Shown here piece by piece: positions 11,439-23,000 of a stretch of 64,000 nucleotides of DNA. Made by a program: the position numbers and the translations under genes. The notes under the pieces are model-generated. The model worked only from the letters and a program-made list of their open reading frames with translations, did no database searches and had not been told where the DNA came from. Source of the DNA: Pristionchus mayeri (lineage: Eukaryota; Nematoda; Chromadorea; Rhabditida; Neodiplogasteridae); assembly GCA_036245805.1 (NCBI GenBank), contig BTRK01000001.1, positions 18,111,087 to 18,175,086 of the forward strand, read 5' to 3'. Position 1 is the first letter of the stretch, and every line of letters begins with the position of its first letter.

Positions 11439-14058
11439 ATGTCGAGTGATGCAGTTGATGAGATAAAAGAGGAGTCAATGGAATTCAAGGAAGAATCAAT
11501 CGATGATTATCCTGACATCAAAAACGGCGAACCATTTCTCAATGTGAGTCTTTTGCATAAGTTAATGAATCAATAGTTATAATGCTTAGTGCTGTTAAAT
11601 TTCATAAATATTCTTTAGGGTGCGTCTTTTTGCACAGTGAATGAGAACGAATCGATGAAAATCAAGGACGAGCATGCAGATTTTGCTAATTTCAAACAGG
11701 AAGAACCAATTGCTGACGTTAGTTCATCATATCTGCCACAATTAAAAAACTATTCTAATTTTGATTATTGGATTAGTATATCTTCATAATGCATGCATAT
11801 CATAATTGAAAGTTACATTAGAGAGTTTCTCACGTTTTATAAATACAGGGTGCGCCAAAATTACGTGGACTGGTGTTTTCATATGATTCTCGCCTTTGAA
11901 ATGGGACTTGAGCGACCTGGTTCAAGGCATAGCTTATCAACTACATAGGCAATAGTAACCTACCAACTAATTGTTATGGGGGCTCCTTTTGCTTTCACAC
12001 AGGCCTTGAGTGTTTTCCCATTTCCAACTGTCAATTCCCGCATGAAATTTCCATCGATTTCGTCTCCTGCTTTGAGAAGGGCAGCATTGAGGGAGCTTAG
12101 TATGGAGTTATTTGTAGAGGACATATTTGTCTACAAAACCCCCAAACAGTGAAGTCGAGGCGCTGAGATCGGGCAAGTTCGGGGACCAGCCAGTCAGAAC
12201 GACTAATCGGTGCAAGTAGTGTCTAGACACTACTTTTTCTTGTGAATGATTGCAAAATCTTGCTGAAAGGTCCAGTGGCCCAGATCGAAGTGGGAATGAA
12301 CCCAGGGTAAAAGAGCGTCTCAGAGGATGTGCTTCATGTAATACTCCTTATTGATCGTGACGCCCGGAGTAACAAAAACGAGTGGGAACTTGCCTGTTGG
12401 GCAAATTGTAGACCAACTCCTGATGGAAAGAGGATGGTTTGGAGAACCAGTGATTCCACAGCTATTCTAGGATTCTTCAGGATCCGAGGAAGTGATTATG
12501 CCGTTTTTGGATATTCAGCTTGTATTCGACGGTAATGATATTTGCATTGCTGAATACCGTACACAGGTGCGCGGACCTAGCACAATACAACAACAGTTTA
12601 CGGTATCGTTCTCTGCGGAGCTTGATCTGACGCTGCTCTATTCCGTGCAACTTAATGCCCGTGTGCTGGCGAATTGTAAACTGTAACATGAGAAGACCTA
12701 GAACAAATGTGTTCAAGTTATCGAGATACTTATCCATCCAAATGTGGCTTCGAAGCACCCCTCTTTCGGATGTGCTCTAGGTTCCTGGTGGTGAAAACAG
12801 AGACCGATTTCTCTCAGTCCGGACGACCCTGTTCCGTATCAAGCTTTTGGTGCATAATAACGGAATCGGAAGCCGCCGAATTTTGAAAGCCGAGTTGAAA
12901 GAGATGTCATACCGTCATGTACGGGTTAATAATGAGGGTTAGAGAAGACTAGGCATCGCTATTACTAGAACACTTGACTAACTGACATGAAACCTTGAAT
13001 AGTGAGAGACCAATGATCACTCGTCATGATAATGCTATATTGGTCACGAATATCGACTGGGCGGCCGGGCCACAGAATTATGAAATTAGTCCACGTAATT
13101 TTGGCGCATCCTGTAATTATAATCGAAAATCTCGAAGCGAAAAATTTGTAGAAAAATTTTCAATAGCTTAGTGTAATCGAATGTATAATAATTTGCTGAA
13201 TTTATTTTCCTACCGATGTTGGTCGGCGGTATTATTGGTGTTTGACATCGAAGCTATCTTGACCATGTTCCTTACATTTAGATGTACTGCCCATCTACCG
13301 GAACTTCTCGTCCATTCGTCCAGTCTTCTCAAGAGATTAATGATTATGTCCCATCGAAAACAAAGGTTCGGCTTTTTTATATTTTTTAGCAGGAAATATA
13401 GTTTTAGCTCTTATCTGTACATCCGTATCTTCAATTAATGAAAAAAAATATTTTCTACTTTTGGTATTTAATAGTTATTACCGTATCACATCATCAGGGG
13501 CGACGTCACAAGTGCGTAGTCTGTCATCGACTTTGTGACGAGGCTGAGATGCATCTGTTCACCCAGAACGAGAAGAAACGCACAGCATGGGTGAACGCAG
13601 TTCGTTCAACCACTGATGAGCGGAACTCTCTGATGGACCTTCTGAATACAAGAAAGATCGTCCGCCTGTGTGCTAGCCATTTCTCCCCTTCTGATTACTC
13701 TCCTGTCGGATATAATCGACTTCTTGCTCGGGCAGTTCCTTTCTTCGAGGTAAATTAGCTCATAATATGTTCACTTAATATCCTATAGAGATGGCACTAT
13801 GCGGAACTTTACATCTCAGAAAAAATTAAGTATTTTGTTGGAAATTTCATTTCCAAAACTTTGCCTTCTAATGATGCAGCTTGGAACCACTAATCGGGCA
13901 TTTGTAACTCGGAATTAGATGGCAGAAACTCACACCGTGTACTCTTGTGAAGATATATGAATTCACTTGAGGACTCTCCTGCGGGGTGTCCTAGCGTGAG
14001 TGCGTCAAGAAAATCAGTAGCAAGAACAGTATGAGTAATCACATGCTCAGTCATACAG
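11439..14058 (+). CDS. Gene E: THAP domain protein ending in a relic zinc finger
   Basis: Exons: 11439-11543 (MSSDAVDEIKEESMEFKEE), 11619-11717 (acidic), 13282-13365 (MYCPSTGTSRPF), 13498-13749 (THAP). The THAP exon shows CVVC, WVNAVRST, CASHF and RAVPFF, with 48 residues between the second and third zinc ligands. A 1.27-kb mariner sits in the intron before the third exon. Downstream, up to 14058, a stretch reading REC.KKISSKNSMSNHMLSH resembles gene F's C2H2 exon and keeps a donor site, but the codon for the first Cys is TAG. No terminal EPGPS exon was found before gene F starts at 14270. E is therefore probably a truncated or decaying copy with an intact THAP domain. Confidence 0.55.
11846..13113 (-). 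mobile_element. Degenerate Tc1/mariner element, 1268 bp
   Basis: Terminal inverted repeats CAGGGTGCGCCAAAATTACG and its reverse complement (one mismatch within 26 bases) are flanked by TA at 11844-11845 and 13114-13115. Minus-strand relics of the transposase read FQQDFAIIH (about 12280-12260) and SPNLPDLSA then LDFTVWG after a frameshift (about 12190-12150), the expected catalytic core and C-terminal motif. A relic of the N-terminal linker, DFSQSGRPCSVS, appears on the plus strand at about 12805-12850, opposite to the C-terminal part. It lies in an intron of gene E. Confidence 0.8.
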
Positions 14059-14269
14059 GTTAGTGTTTTCACCTATTATCCCTTAATCCATTCGTTTAAA
14101 GATTAATAATAATCATGATTTATATTTCCCCATTTGAACTTTGGTAATTCGAGGAATTTCGTTGCATAATAATTACCATTGCAATAATTATGATTCAGTA
14201 ACTGTCGGCATCTGCGTTATTCGTTTTACCTCACCTTCAGACCTATGTTTAATAATTTTCACTCCAGAA

Positions 14270-17200
14270 ATGTCGAGTGACTACAATGCAGAGAAAGAGG
14301 TCAAAGAGGAACCATTCGATTTCGAGGGCGATGCAATTAAGGAGGAAGAACCAGTTTGCAATGTGAGTCTTAGCAAGACCTCATACATCACTAAACTATA
14401 TTTACATTCCTGAATTTTTCACGAGTATTTGTACAGAATATGTGAACTTACAAAAATATCATCAGGTCTCAACTCTGGATACAACAACAAATGCGATCAA
14501 AGAAGAACCAGTTGAGTTCAAAGATGAAACTTTCGATGAATTTGCGGACATCATGCAGGAACATCATTTCGACGATGTGAGTTGGGCGTAATGGCAATCA
14601 TTCCTAACCAGAAAAATATTTTACTCAAATGATGAAGAAAAGAGCCTTTTTCACAAAATGTTATTATCATTATTCAGATTTCTCGAGTATTAAAATAGTG
14701 CCATGTTCCGAATTTACATTACTAAAAAGAATGTTCTTACAAAGCGGTGAAAATGTAAAATATCCAATTCTGGGTTTAGTTCTTTGTCTGATTTGAATTT
14801 AATTTCACTTTGGCAGATGGTCTCATCCACCGAAACTGCTGCTCCTCTCGATCTATCGACTCCCACGGAAATTTCTCAAAAAAATATTGCTGAAAGATCA
14901 CATGTGTGCTCTGAATGTGGCAAGAATTTAAGCAGCAAGCAAAATCTCAATAATCATATGCGGATTCATTCTGGTTGGTGATTACTTAACCACATGTTCG
15001 ATACATTCCTAGAATGTCAATATTGGACCACGTATTATGATAATATCAACTATGAGTTTTGTGAAACACTCCTGTCGATTTTGGACCTAGTTCCCACGAA
15101 CTTCTAAGGGGAGCGCAGGACACTCTAGACATGCATTCGTGCATTTGTTCGGGGCTCCCCTCAATTACTTACAATTGAAAATGAAATAATAAATGAATAA
15201 AATTCAGGAGAGAAGCCGTTCACGTGTGCGTATTGTGACATGTCCTTCCGTAGTACTTCAACTCGAAGAAGCCACGTTCGCCTATTTCATAACATTAAGG
15301 TAAATAGATTATTTAAATTGAATATTTTATCATAAAAGTTTCTTTAACTGAATTGTAAACTTTATGTTCATAATTTATCACTTCGCGCGACATTGTTTCG
15401 TTGCTGGCGATAGTAGATTTCAGCATAGTTATCAGGTTGGCCGGAAAGTCTTTGCCACCGGTTTTGTTTTTTCACTGCTCGTCGCAAGTGCACTTTGGCG
15501 TTCCCTCGTTCCTAGTGAATAACATTCAGTGATGGGCCTTTGCAGTAAACAATTCCCCATTTCCTTTCCTTCGGTCAAGCTCTAGTAGATCAACGATGCA
15601 TGTTCCTGGACCACCCACTTCCGAGATGTTCTGCTTGTTCTCTCTATATATCAGGTTGAAGCAAAAGTTTCTTTACAAATTTTCATTTTGCGTTTTCGGG
15701 TTACCCTTCCTTCGCTCTTGAACTATACTCATATGGGTTTTTCTATTTTATTAGTGGATGTGAACTCTCATTATCACACACTAGTTCATTCCTGATCAAT
15801 CAAGTATACAGACATGATAAGCTTCCAAAATCACAAAATTAAAATTTTCGTTGGATTCTTTAATGGATCAGTATACTTTTCGCAGTAGTGATAGCGCAAC
15901 AATAACACAATTTGTGTAAAGCATGCTGGCTAGGCATCTTAGTATGAGAAGCGCGCCGGATCATTCATGAAATCGCTGTTCCAAAGAGGCACGAATTTCG
16001 GATTCTCGAGTTCGCCCAACTTGAAGGATTGGTTTATTCACGCTCAGCATTTCTGATGTTGAACCAAATGGCCACAAACGGTTTGAAATCAGACGAACTT
16101 CTCGCAATGCATCTACCATAGAAAGATGAAGAAGATTCTTTGTTCCTCTCAAGAGCTGTATTTGGCACTATACAAATTTCGAATTTTTGATGACGAAAAC
16201 GGTATATTTCGAATCGCAAGTTTTCGGAGAGGTTCCGAAACTATCCTTTCATTTGATCAGAGGAAGTAACAACCTTTACTAGTTAACTTATCAAAAGAAC
16301 GGAAGTGGGGCTTTATTGGTTTTAATTTTCAGATGACTATTGCAGAGGACCAAAAAACGGAAATTTTGCACATTTTCGATTATCAATGTTTTTTATACCG
16401 AAGTACATTTGATCGATTCACTATATACCAATGATTGTAGTGGCCCAATCCTACCTCAAATATCCCCAGCGTGGTCTTTCATAGAAGTGAAGCATTCGCG
16501 AGAAAAATTTTAAAATGTCTTGTAAATAAACTTTTGCATCAACCTAATAATACACCACGATGAAGGATTCTGAGACCCTACTGAAGAATGTTTAAGGCAC
16601 ACATGTCCACTATTCAACACCATAAGGAATTGGTTCCATCGCTTTGAATAAGACGACTTTTTCGTCAATGATTAGGATCGGTCTGGGAGACCCCGTGAGT
16701 TTATTTGGAAACGTTGAAGAAAGTTTTGGAAACGAACCCATTTTAAACTATCCGTGAAATGGACATTACACTTCGAGCCCGCCATATCACAGTATAGGAA
16801 GGCTTGAAAACCCTTGGAATGAGGAAATATATTGGTCGATTCATACCCCCATGATCTGATCCAAGCCAACCATGATCGTCGAGTCGATGATTCCGTTACT
16901 TTCCTCATTCTCCGAGGTGGCAATCAATGGCTGGAACGACTCATAACGGAAAATGAGAAGTGGGTCCTCTACGATAACAACCACATTACCGCATAGTGGG
17001 TTAGAGAAGGAGAGATTCTACAGGGGTTTCCCAAACTTGACCTGCACCTCAAGGAAAACAAGCTACCAATGCGGTGGGGAGTGGACGTGATCTACTCGGA
17101 GCTGCTTCCTGAGACCATGGCAATCACCGGTGCTAAATACGTCACACAACTACAGAATTTGAAGTTGGAACTGAATTACAAAACTGAATTACAAGAAAGC

Positions 17201-19774
17201 GTGTAATCAGCAAACTAACCCCCGTCCCCAGGTCTCCAATCAAGTCAAGCAGGAACTGGCTGAATATGGATGGATGGTTCTCCCCCCCCACCCCCGTATT
17301 CTCCTTACTTGGCCCCGTCGGATTACTGGCTTTTCGCAGATCTGATTAATTCCTTTAGAGATAGAAACTTCAATTCCCGTGGATGTCTCGTGTCTGTTCT
17401 CATGCATTATTTGATTCGCACCCACTCGGGTTCTGCAGGGTTCTGCAGGGCATCTATATATTTTCTACAGGGCATCTATATATTTTCGGTATGCATGGAA
17501 TATGTTGTCAATAATGAGGACAATTGTAATTGAACTCGTGATATTGTTTCCTCAAATAAATAAAGTTTTGAAAAAGTGACAAAGACTTTCCGGCCAACCT
17601 AATAGTTAAAGGAGGAGTAAAACCAATATTCATTTTTTGAAGCTTTCACGCCACGCACGCCTTGACGCACGCCCTAGATTTCCCCAACGAAAAGAAGCTC
17701 CGAAATTTTCACATTGATATCTCCATTCCAAAAAGAGCTACCGGTAATTGGCTGGTAGCCAAATCAGGGAAAGCTTAGGAAACGAGCGAGAGAGCACTCG
17801 ACTTGAAGAGAGTTCTCTCCATAATTGAAACATATTTCAACCGGGCGCGCATTTGCCTTTACTACTCCTTTAAGCAGTTCCCGGTCGCATATCTCACATT
17901 CTACTTATCAGCTCTATTCTTGTCTTACATGCGGTGAGGAATTCGATTTGAAGATTCTGATGAAACAACATCTAATCGCCAATAAGGGACACATTCCTCA
18001 GGTAAGTGCCAGAATGATCTACATTTTCCCAAAGTAAATGTTAAAATTTTTATTTAAATCCTTAGCTTGGTCTAATTAATAATATGTTTTTGACATATTG
18101 ACATATTTTGTGGAGCAGTCTGATGAGACTGCATTCTGCGATCTCCTTATCATACTGACTCTCCGAGAACGACTTTTGTTCAGGATTCTAAATCGAATTT
18201 TGAGAAGAAAGATACATCAATCAAGGATAAGCAGATCGATGAAATTTCCGAAGTCGCTGTGAATCAATCACATATTGTTCTAAAAAAGCAAAACAATGTT
18301 CCTGTTCACGCAGGGGCTAAATCCCTCAAATCCCCTAGTAACATGAAGTTTTTTTTTCAGCGGGCTCCTGAAGGAAGCGATATGGTACGACAGTGCTTTC
18401 TATGCGAAAAGTGGACGAACACATTCTACGCCACTCCAATGCAACGTTCAATCTATCGTGCAAATTTCTTGGACAAAATCATCACTCTCACTGCGAGTGA
18501 TAAGGCTAAAGTAGAGGTGTGGTTTTTTATAGATTCTTTTTTGATTGTTTCCCGGTGACATCCTTTTATTTCATCGTTATCTTCGCACTATAGTGGAAAC
18601 CAAAGTAGACACTGTAAATAATAACGCTTTGGTTTGAAAAAATGCTATGGAATTTCCGCGTATTATAAGACATTTTGGAAAACCTTTATTGCGTTATCTT
18701 CAGTCACTTCGGTCGAAATCTCTCATTGCTTTCTTCTGTACTCATCATCACACGATGCACAATAGACTAAATGTGAGCAATTCTGACGAATTCCGTTGCA
18801 AAGCTGCGCCTTTCTTCGAGGTAATTTATCTTTTGATATTAAAAACCTTAATCGGCATAATTAGAGGTATCAATTCCGGCACAACAGCTATAAATGTGTA
18901 TTAGGCTTATGCTAAATAGAAATACAAAAAAATGCAAGTAGATTAGGCTTATGCTAAATAGAAATACAAAAAAATGTATATTTGAATATTGCTCACAAAA
19001 TGAATGCGTATGACTTATTTTAATTAATATTTTCAGGATTCTGAATCTAAATCTAGTGAGGTGGAAGAATTTCCTTTGTTCGAGACAGTTACACCGAATG
19101 AATTCAAAGAGGAATCAATGGAGTGCAAAGATGAGCCGATTGATGATTTCGAACAAAATCTCAAGCAAAAAGAGCCCTTTGACGATGTGAGTCCGCTAGT
19201 CATTTTCTTCAGTTAATTTGAGAGGTGAATTTAAAAGATAAAAAATGATCTGTTTAATTGAAACTTTATTTGGGCCGTTTGAATATTTCAAATTAGAAAC
19301 AATTTACATAAATAGCCGAAACTATTGCGAAAATACGTATGATATCTTCAAACTTGTTCAGAAAAGTATATATTAGAATTAAGAAGTTAATTTTACTATT
19401 CTGTATGAATGAACTTGAAAAAATGTTTGTCTGAAGAGTTGCTTGAATAAATATATTGCGGAAATTCTTACTAAATTTAGGTGCTCATTAACACCCCTCC
19501 AGCTAAACGTTCGAAAGTTATGGAGGTCGAGGTAAGACCCTTAGACGCCTAAGCATTTTTGTTTGGATATTTAAGAAATTTTACTCTGTTAAATTTTTAA
19601 AAATATTATACGGCTACTTTATTGTAGGAGAAGTCGGATGGTTTGGAGGCGAAGATAAATAACGATCTATACCGAGCTGAGAAGATCGTTGACGACGATT
19701 CGCTTGAGAATGGAGATATCATCAAAGAAGAAGAAGAATTGGATGAACCTGGTCCTTCCAGAAGTTGGACGTAG
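14270..19774 (+). CDS. Gene F: C2H2 zinc fingers plus split THAP domain
   Basis: Exons: 14270-14362 (MSSDYNAEKEVKEEP), 14466-14576, 14817-14973 (finger HVCSECGKNLSSKQ), 15208-15299 (GEKPFTCAYCDMSF finger), 17878-18001 (finger YSCLTCGEEF with H-x6-H), 18184-18516 (first THAP half, QCFLCEKW), 18704-18820 (second THAP half, FFCTHH then AAPFFE), 19037-19186 (acidic), 19481-19531 (TPPAKRSKV), 19628-19774 (ends DEPGPSRSWT). The AAPFFE box confirms that the intron-split finger is a THAP domain. The first two fingers are joined by SGEKPF, close to the classical linker. PPAKRSKV resembles a Myc-type nuclear localisation signal. The frame of exon 17878 does not match the phase left by exon 15208, so an exon or a frameshift is unaccounted for around the nested mariners in that intron. 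Confidence 0.62.
15432..17602 (+). mobile_element. Degenerate mariner with a second element nested inside
   Basis: Ends TCAGGTTGGCCGGAAAGTCT and its complement (starting TTAGG) are flanked by TA at 15430-15431 and 17603-17604. Plus-strand relics of a mariner transposase include IRNWFHRFE, DRSGRPREF, ENEKWVLYDN, GFPKLDLHLKENK and PYSPYLAPSDYWLF in the right order, with several stops; the Asp in SPDL is Tyr here. Removing the inner element and one TA leaves 1272 bp, the normal mariner size. It lies in an intron of gene F. Confidence 0.85.
15651..16547. mobile_element. Nested mariner-like element or MITE, 897 bp
   Basis: Ends TCAGGTTGAAGCAAAAGTTT and TTAGGTTGATGCAAAAGTTT (as reverse complement) are flanked by TA (15649-15650, 16548-16549). 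No transposase was recognised, so it is probably non-autonomous or heavily decayed. Its right end matches the fragment at 1-307. Confidence 0.7.
18901..18976. repeat. Short tandem duplication of about 42 bp in an intron of gene F
   Basis: The block starting TTAGGCTTATGCTAAATAGA occurs twice in direct succession (18902 and about 18944). Confidence 0.8.
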
Positions 19775-20007
19775 ATTAATGTTTCTTCGATTTATGAATT
19801 GTTCTATTATTTAATTGTTTTTATCAATAAAAATCGATTTTTTAAATTTGTTCGTTTGACGTTTCAGTCGCTAAGTAATCGACTTGTACTTACCTCACAT
19901 TTCGGCTGTCCATACAGCTTTTTTTTTGCATGTGGTTGTTGCACCGCTGTGATCCGTTTTATGCAATCTGTCGATATCCGTCAACTTCTTGCTAGTTTAT
20001 ACCAGGC

Positions 20008-23000
20008 ATGTCGAGTGACTTCCACGCATCGAATGGGATCAAAGAAGAACAAGAAGAATTCAAAGATGAACTTATCGATGAATATGCTGAAATAAAGCAA
20101 GACGAGCCAGTTATTAATGTGAGTCATTAGTGCTATTAGTGCGTTAGTCGTGCGATTAAGACTAGCGGAATGGAGGATATTCTTTGATCATTTCAAATCA
20201 CACGATATTAAGCAGGAGCTAGAAGAGATAAATGACGAGCTTGTCGATAAGTTGGGAAATAAGATAAACGAGGATCCAATCGAATTCAAAGAAGAGCCAG
20301 TGGACAATTTCGATGAAATAAATCAAGAAGAGCCAGTGCTCGATGTAAGTTTATTTGGTATAATGGCAGATCTAATGCACTGCATAGGGCCTAGTTTAAT
20401 TTTATTATATGAGGCCGTTTGCCTAAGAATCGAGCAAGGGCTGGCATAGTAAATAAATTGTGATTTTCTGTAAATATGCCTTTTGGGGTAGTTGAAGGTG
20501 CTGAAGACGGTGGGACCATTCATTTTGTCCCTAGAGTTGCAGTTGGCTCCAGACGGCGTCACGTCGAATTCGCATTATTATGTATATCTCATAATCGGAA
20601 TGCACTAAATTTACGTGAGTAAGGTTTCCGGGGTAGAATGTTGTGCTGATCACGCCTGTCTAGTTCATTTTTCATGAAATATTAAAAATTTTTTAAAAAA
20701 TATTCAACTTTTCGTGGACACAACTCCGAGCTTAGCAATTTACACCGATGAACCGACGTGACGAGTGGATTCAGAATCTATAATTTCATCGAAATTATCT
20801 GTACGACTTTTAAGATTGGAGTGAAAACGTGGTGCGAAAATGGGTGAAAACGAAGCAATCGCAAGATCTCCCCCGGCAGAGGAGAGGAAGGGGCGAGAGA
20901 GCGTGGAGGAGCGAGAAACCGTATACTGCCAGGGGGTGAGAAGGGAGGAAGAGACTGCGATCGCCTTATTTTTACCCATTTTCGCATCACGTTTTCGCTC
21001 CAATCTTAAAAGTCTATCCGAGAATTTCGATGAAATTATAGATTCTGAATCCACTCGTCACGTCGGTTCATCGGTGTAAATTGCTAAGCTCGGAGTTGTG
21101 TCCATGAAAAGTTTAATTTTTAAAAATTATTTTAGTATTTCATGAAAAATGAACTAGACAGGCGTGATCAGCTCCAAATTCTACCCCGGAAACCTTACTC
21201 ACGTAAATTTAGTGCATTCCGGTTATGAGATATACGTAAAAATGGGTTTTCGACGTGACGCCGTCTGGAGCCAACTTCAACTCTGGGGACAAAATGAATG
21301 TGCCCACCGTCTTCAGCACCTTCAACTACCCCAAAATACAGAGTTACGGAGAATTAAAACGGCCTCATATGTACCATAGAAGACGAGATGATTCCAGATG
21401 TACTGTCCATCCTCTGGAATTTCACGCCCAATTTCTCAAAATATTTTTGCCCGTGATGATATGGAGGATTCGAACAATTCAACAACATTTAGCGAACTTC
21501 ATAAGTAAGAGATTTTGTATAAGTGGTATATTGCAGCGCAGCAATCTCATGATCATAATTCCTATCACCAGTGGTCGAAAATGCGATCTTTGCGATGTGA
21601 TTACGGCCAAATTCTACTCAACTCCTATTAACTCTATGGAGCGCATCGAATTTCTGAAGCGTATTATCTTACTCAGGTGGAACGATAGAATGCGAATTGC
21701 GGTAATCCAAATTTAAAGTTTTATTGTTTATTTATTTGATAAAAATTCCAAATGAACTAACAACCCATAATTATTATAATTTCCCTGAGGTGGCAATATT
21801 TATTACATAATAATTCCCAATAATTCAATAATTTGTTTATTTTATTATTTTTGGCAGGCGTTGGTCAAGAACAATCGATCTGCTCATTTCTGTCAGAAGC
21901 ACATAGCTACTCGGAAGATTCCGGAGGTGAGTTTAAGGCCGACTGCTAAGCCGGCTTGAAGTCGGTGTGCAAGAATTTCCATTCTTCAACACTAACTCAT
22001 CGACTGATTCAAGCCATTAAATTTGATTTAACGCAAGAATTGAAATTAAAAACACTTTTAAGAGTACACGGCCCCTAATTCGTCGACATTCGTGACCACC
22101 TGTCCGCCTAATTGGTCTTATGCAGAAAAATTAAAATTCAAACATCAGGCATCATGTTGCCCTTAATCAGGCAATATTTTTGAATTTGAACAACGTTGAA
22201 ATGGCTTTTGCACATCATAAATGACGCAAATTCAAATTTCAAGGCACTAAACACAGAAATGGACAAAAATTACAGTATTTTCTAGTGGGCGGAGTTAGGC
22301 GGACCGGTGGTCACGATTGTCGATGAGTTAGGAGCCGTGAGAGTATAATAATTAAAGTACTAAAAGCCGGGTCAGAGCTTTAGCGGCTTAGGAGGCCAAC
22401 AAATATTGTCGGAACGTTTTAATATTGCTATAGTAATCCCCTTGTCTAGCGTCCCGGTCGGTCTTTCTTTGGGGACCGGCTGATGAGCCGGCATTTAGTT
22501 GTGGTGATCTATTGCAAACTGGGGAGCCGTGTAAGTGAATAACAGTGAATGGTTGACAGTACAGCACTCTGAAGGTCCATTTACTAGTGCAGGCGAAACC
22601 ATTCATAATTTTTTGAGGGTACGAATTTTTATACATGGTTAAACCCACGTGGCACTATAGACAAAACCTCACGTTTTCGTTTATATTTTTCCTGCACAGT
22701 AGCGTGAAAATTTATTTCTCGAACTAACTAATTTGATGATACACGATCCCACAACTCCTACATTGTGCTTTACTTGTGCCATTTATTTGTATTTTATGAG
22801 CTAGCATGCATTACTGATCACACTCAAATGGGAAAGCATAATTTCTTTCTTTGTTCGACCTGCCTTTTCTGAATTGTAGTGAATTTTCAGTATGAGAAAT
22901 AATAATTGTTGATCCAATTTCTTAAAAACAAATTTATCTAATATTAATGTTCTCATTTCGCATACGGCACTCTTCGTAACTCCCCAGAGCCTAACTGACT

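Noticed and set aside
20740..21079. Mirror-image open frames in the foldback at 20407-21370
   Set aside because: The same sequence appears on both strands because of the inverted repeat; no family exon or codon pattern supports coding.
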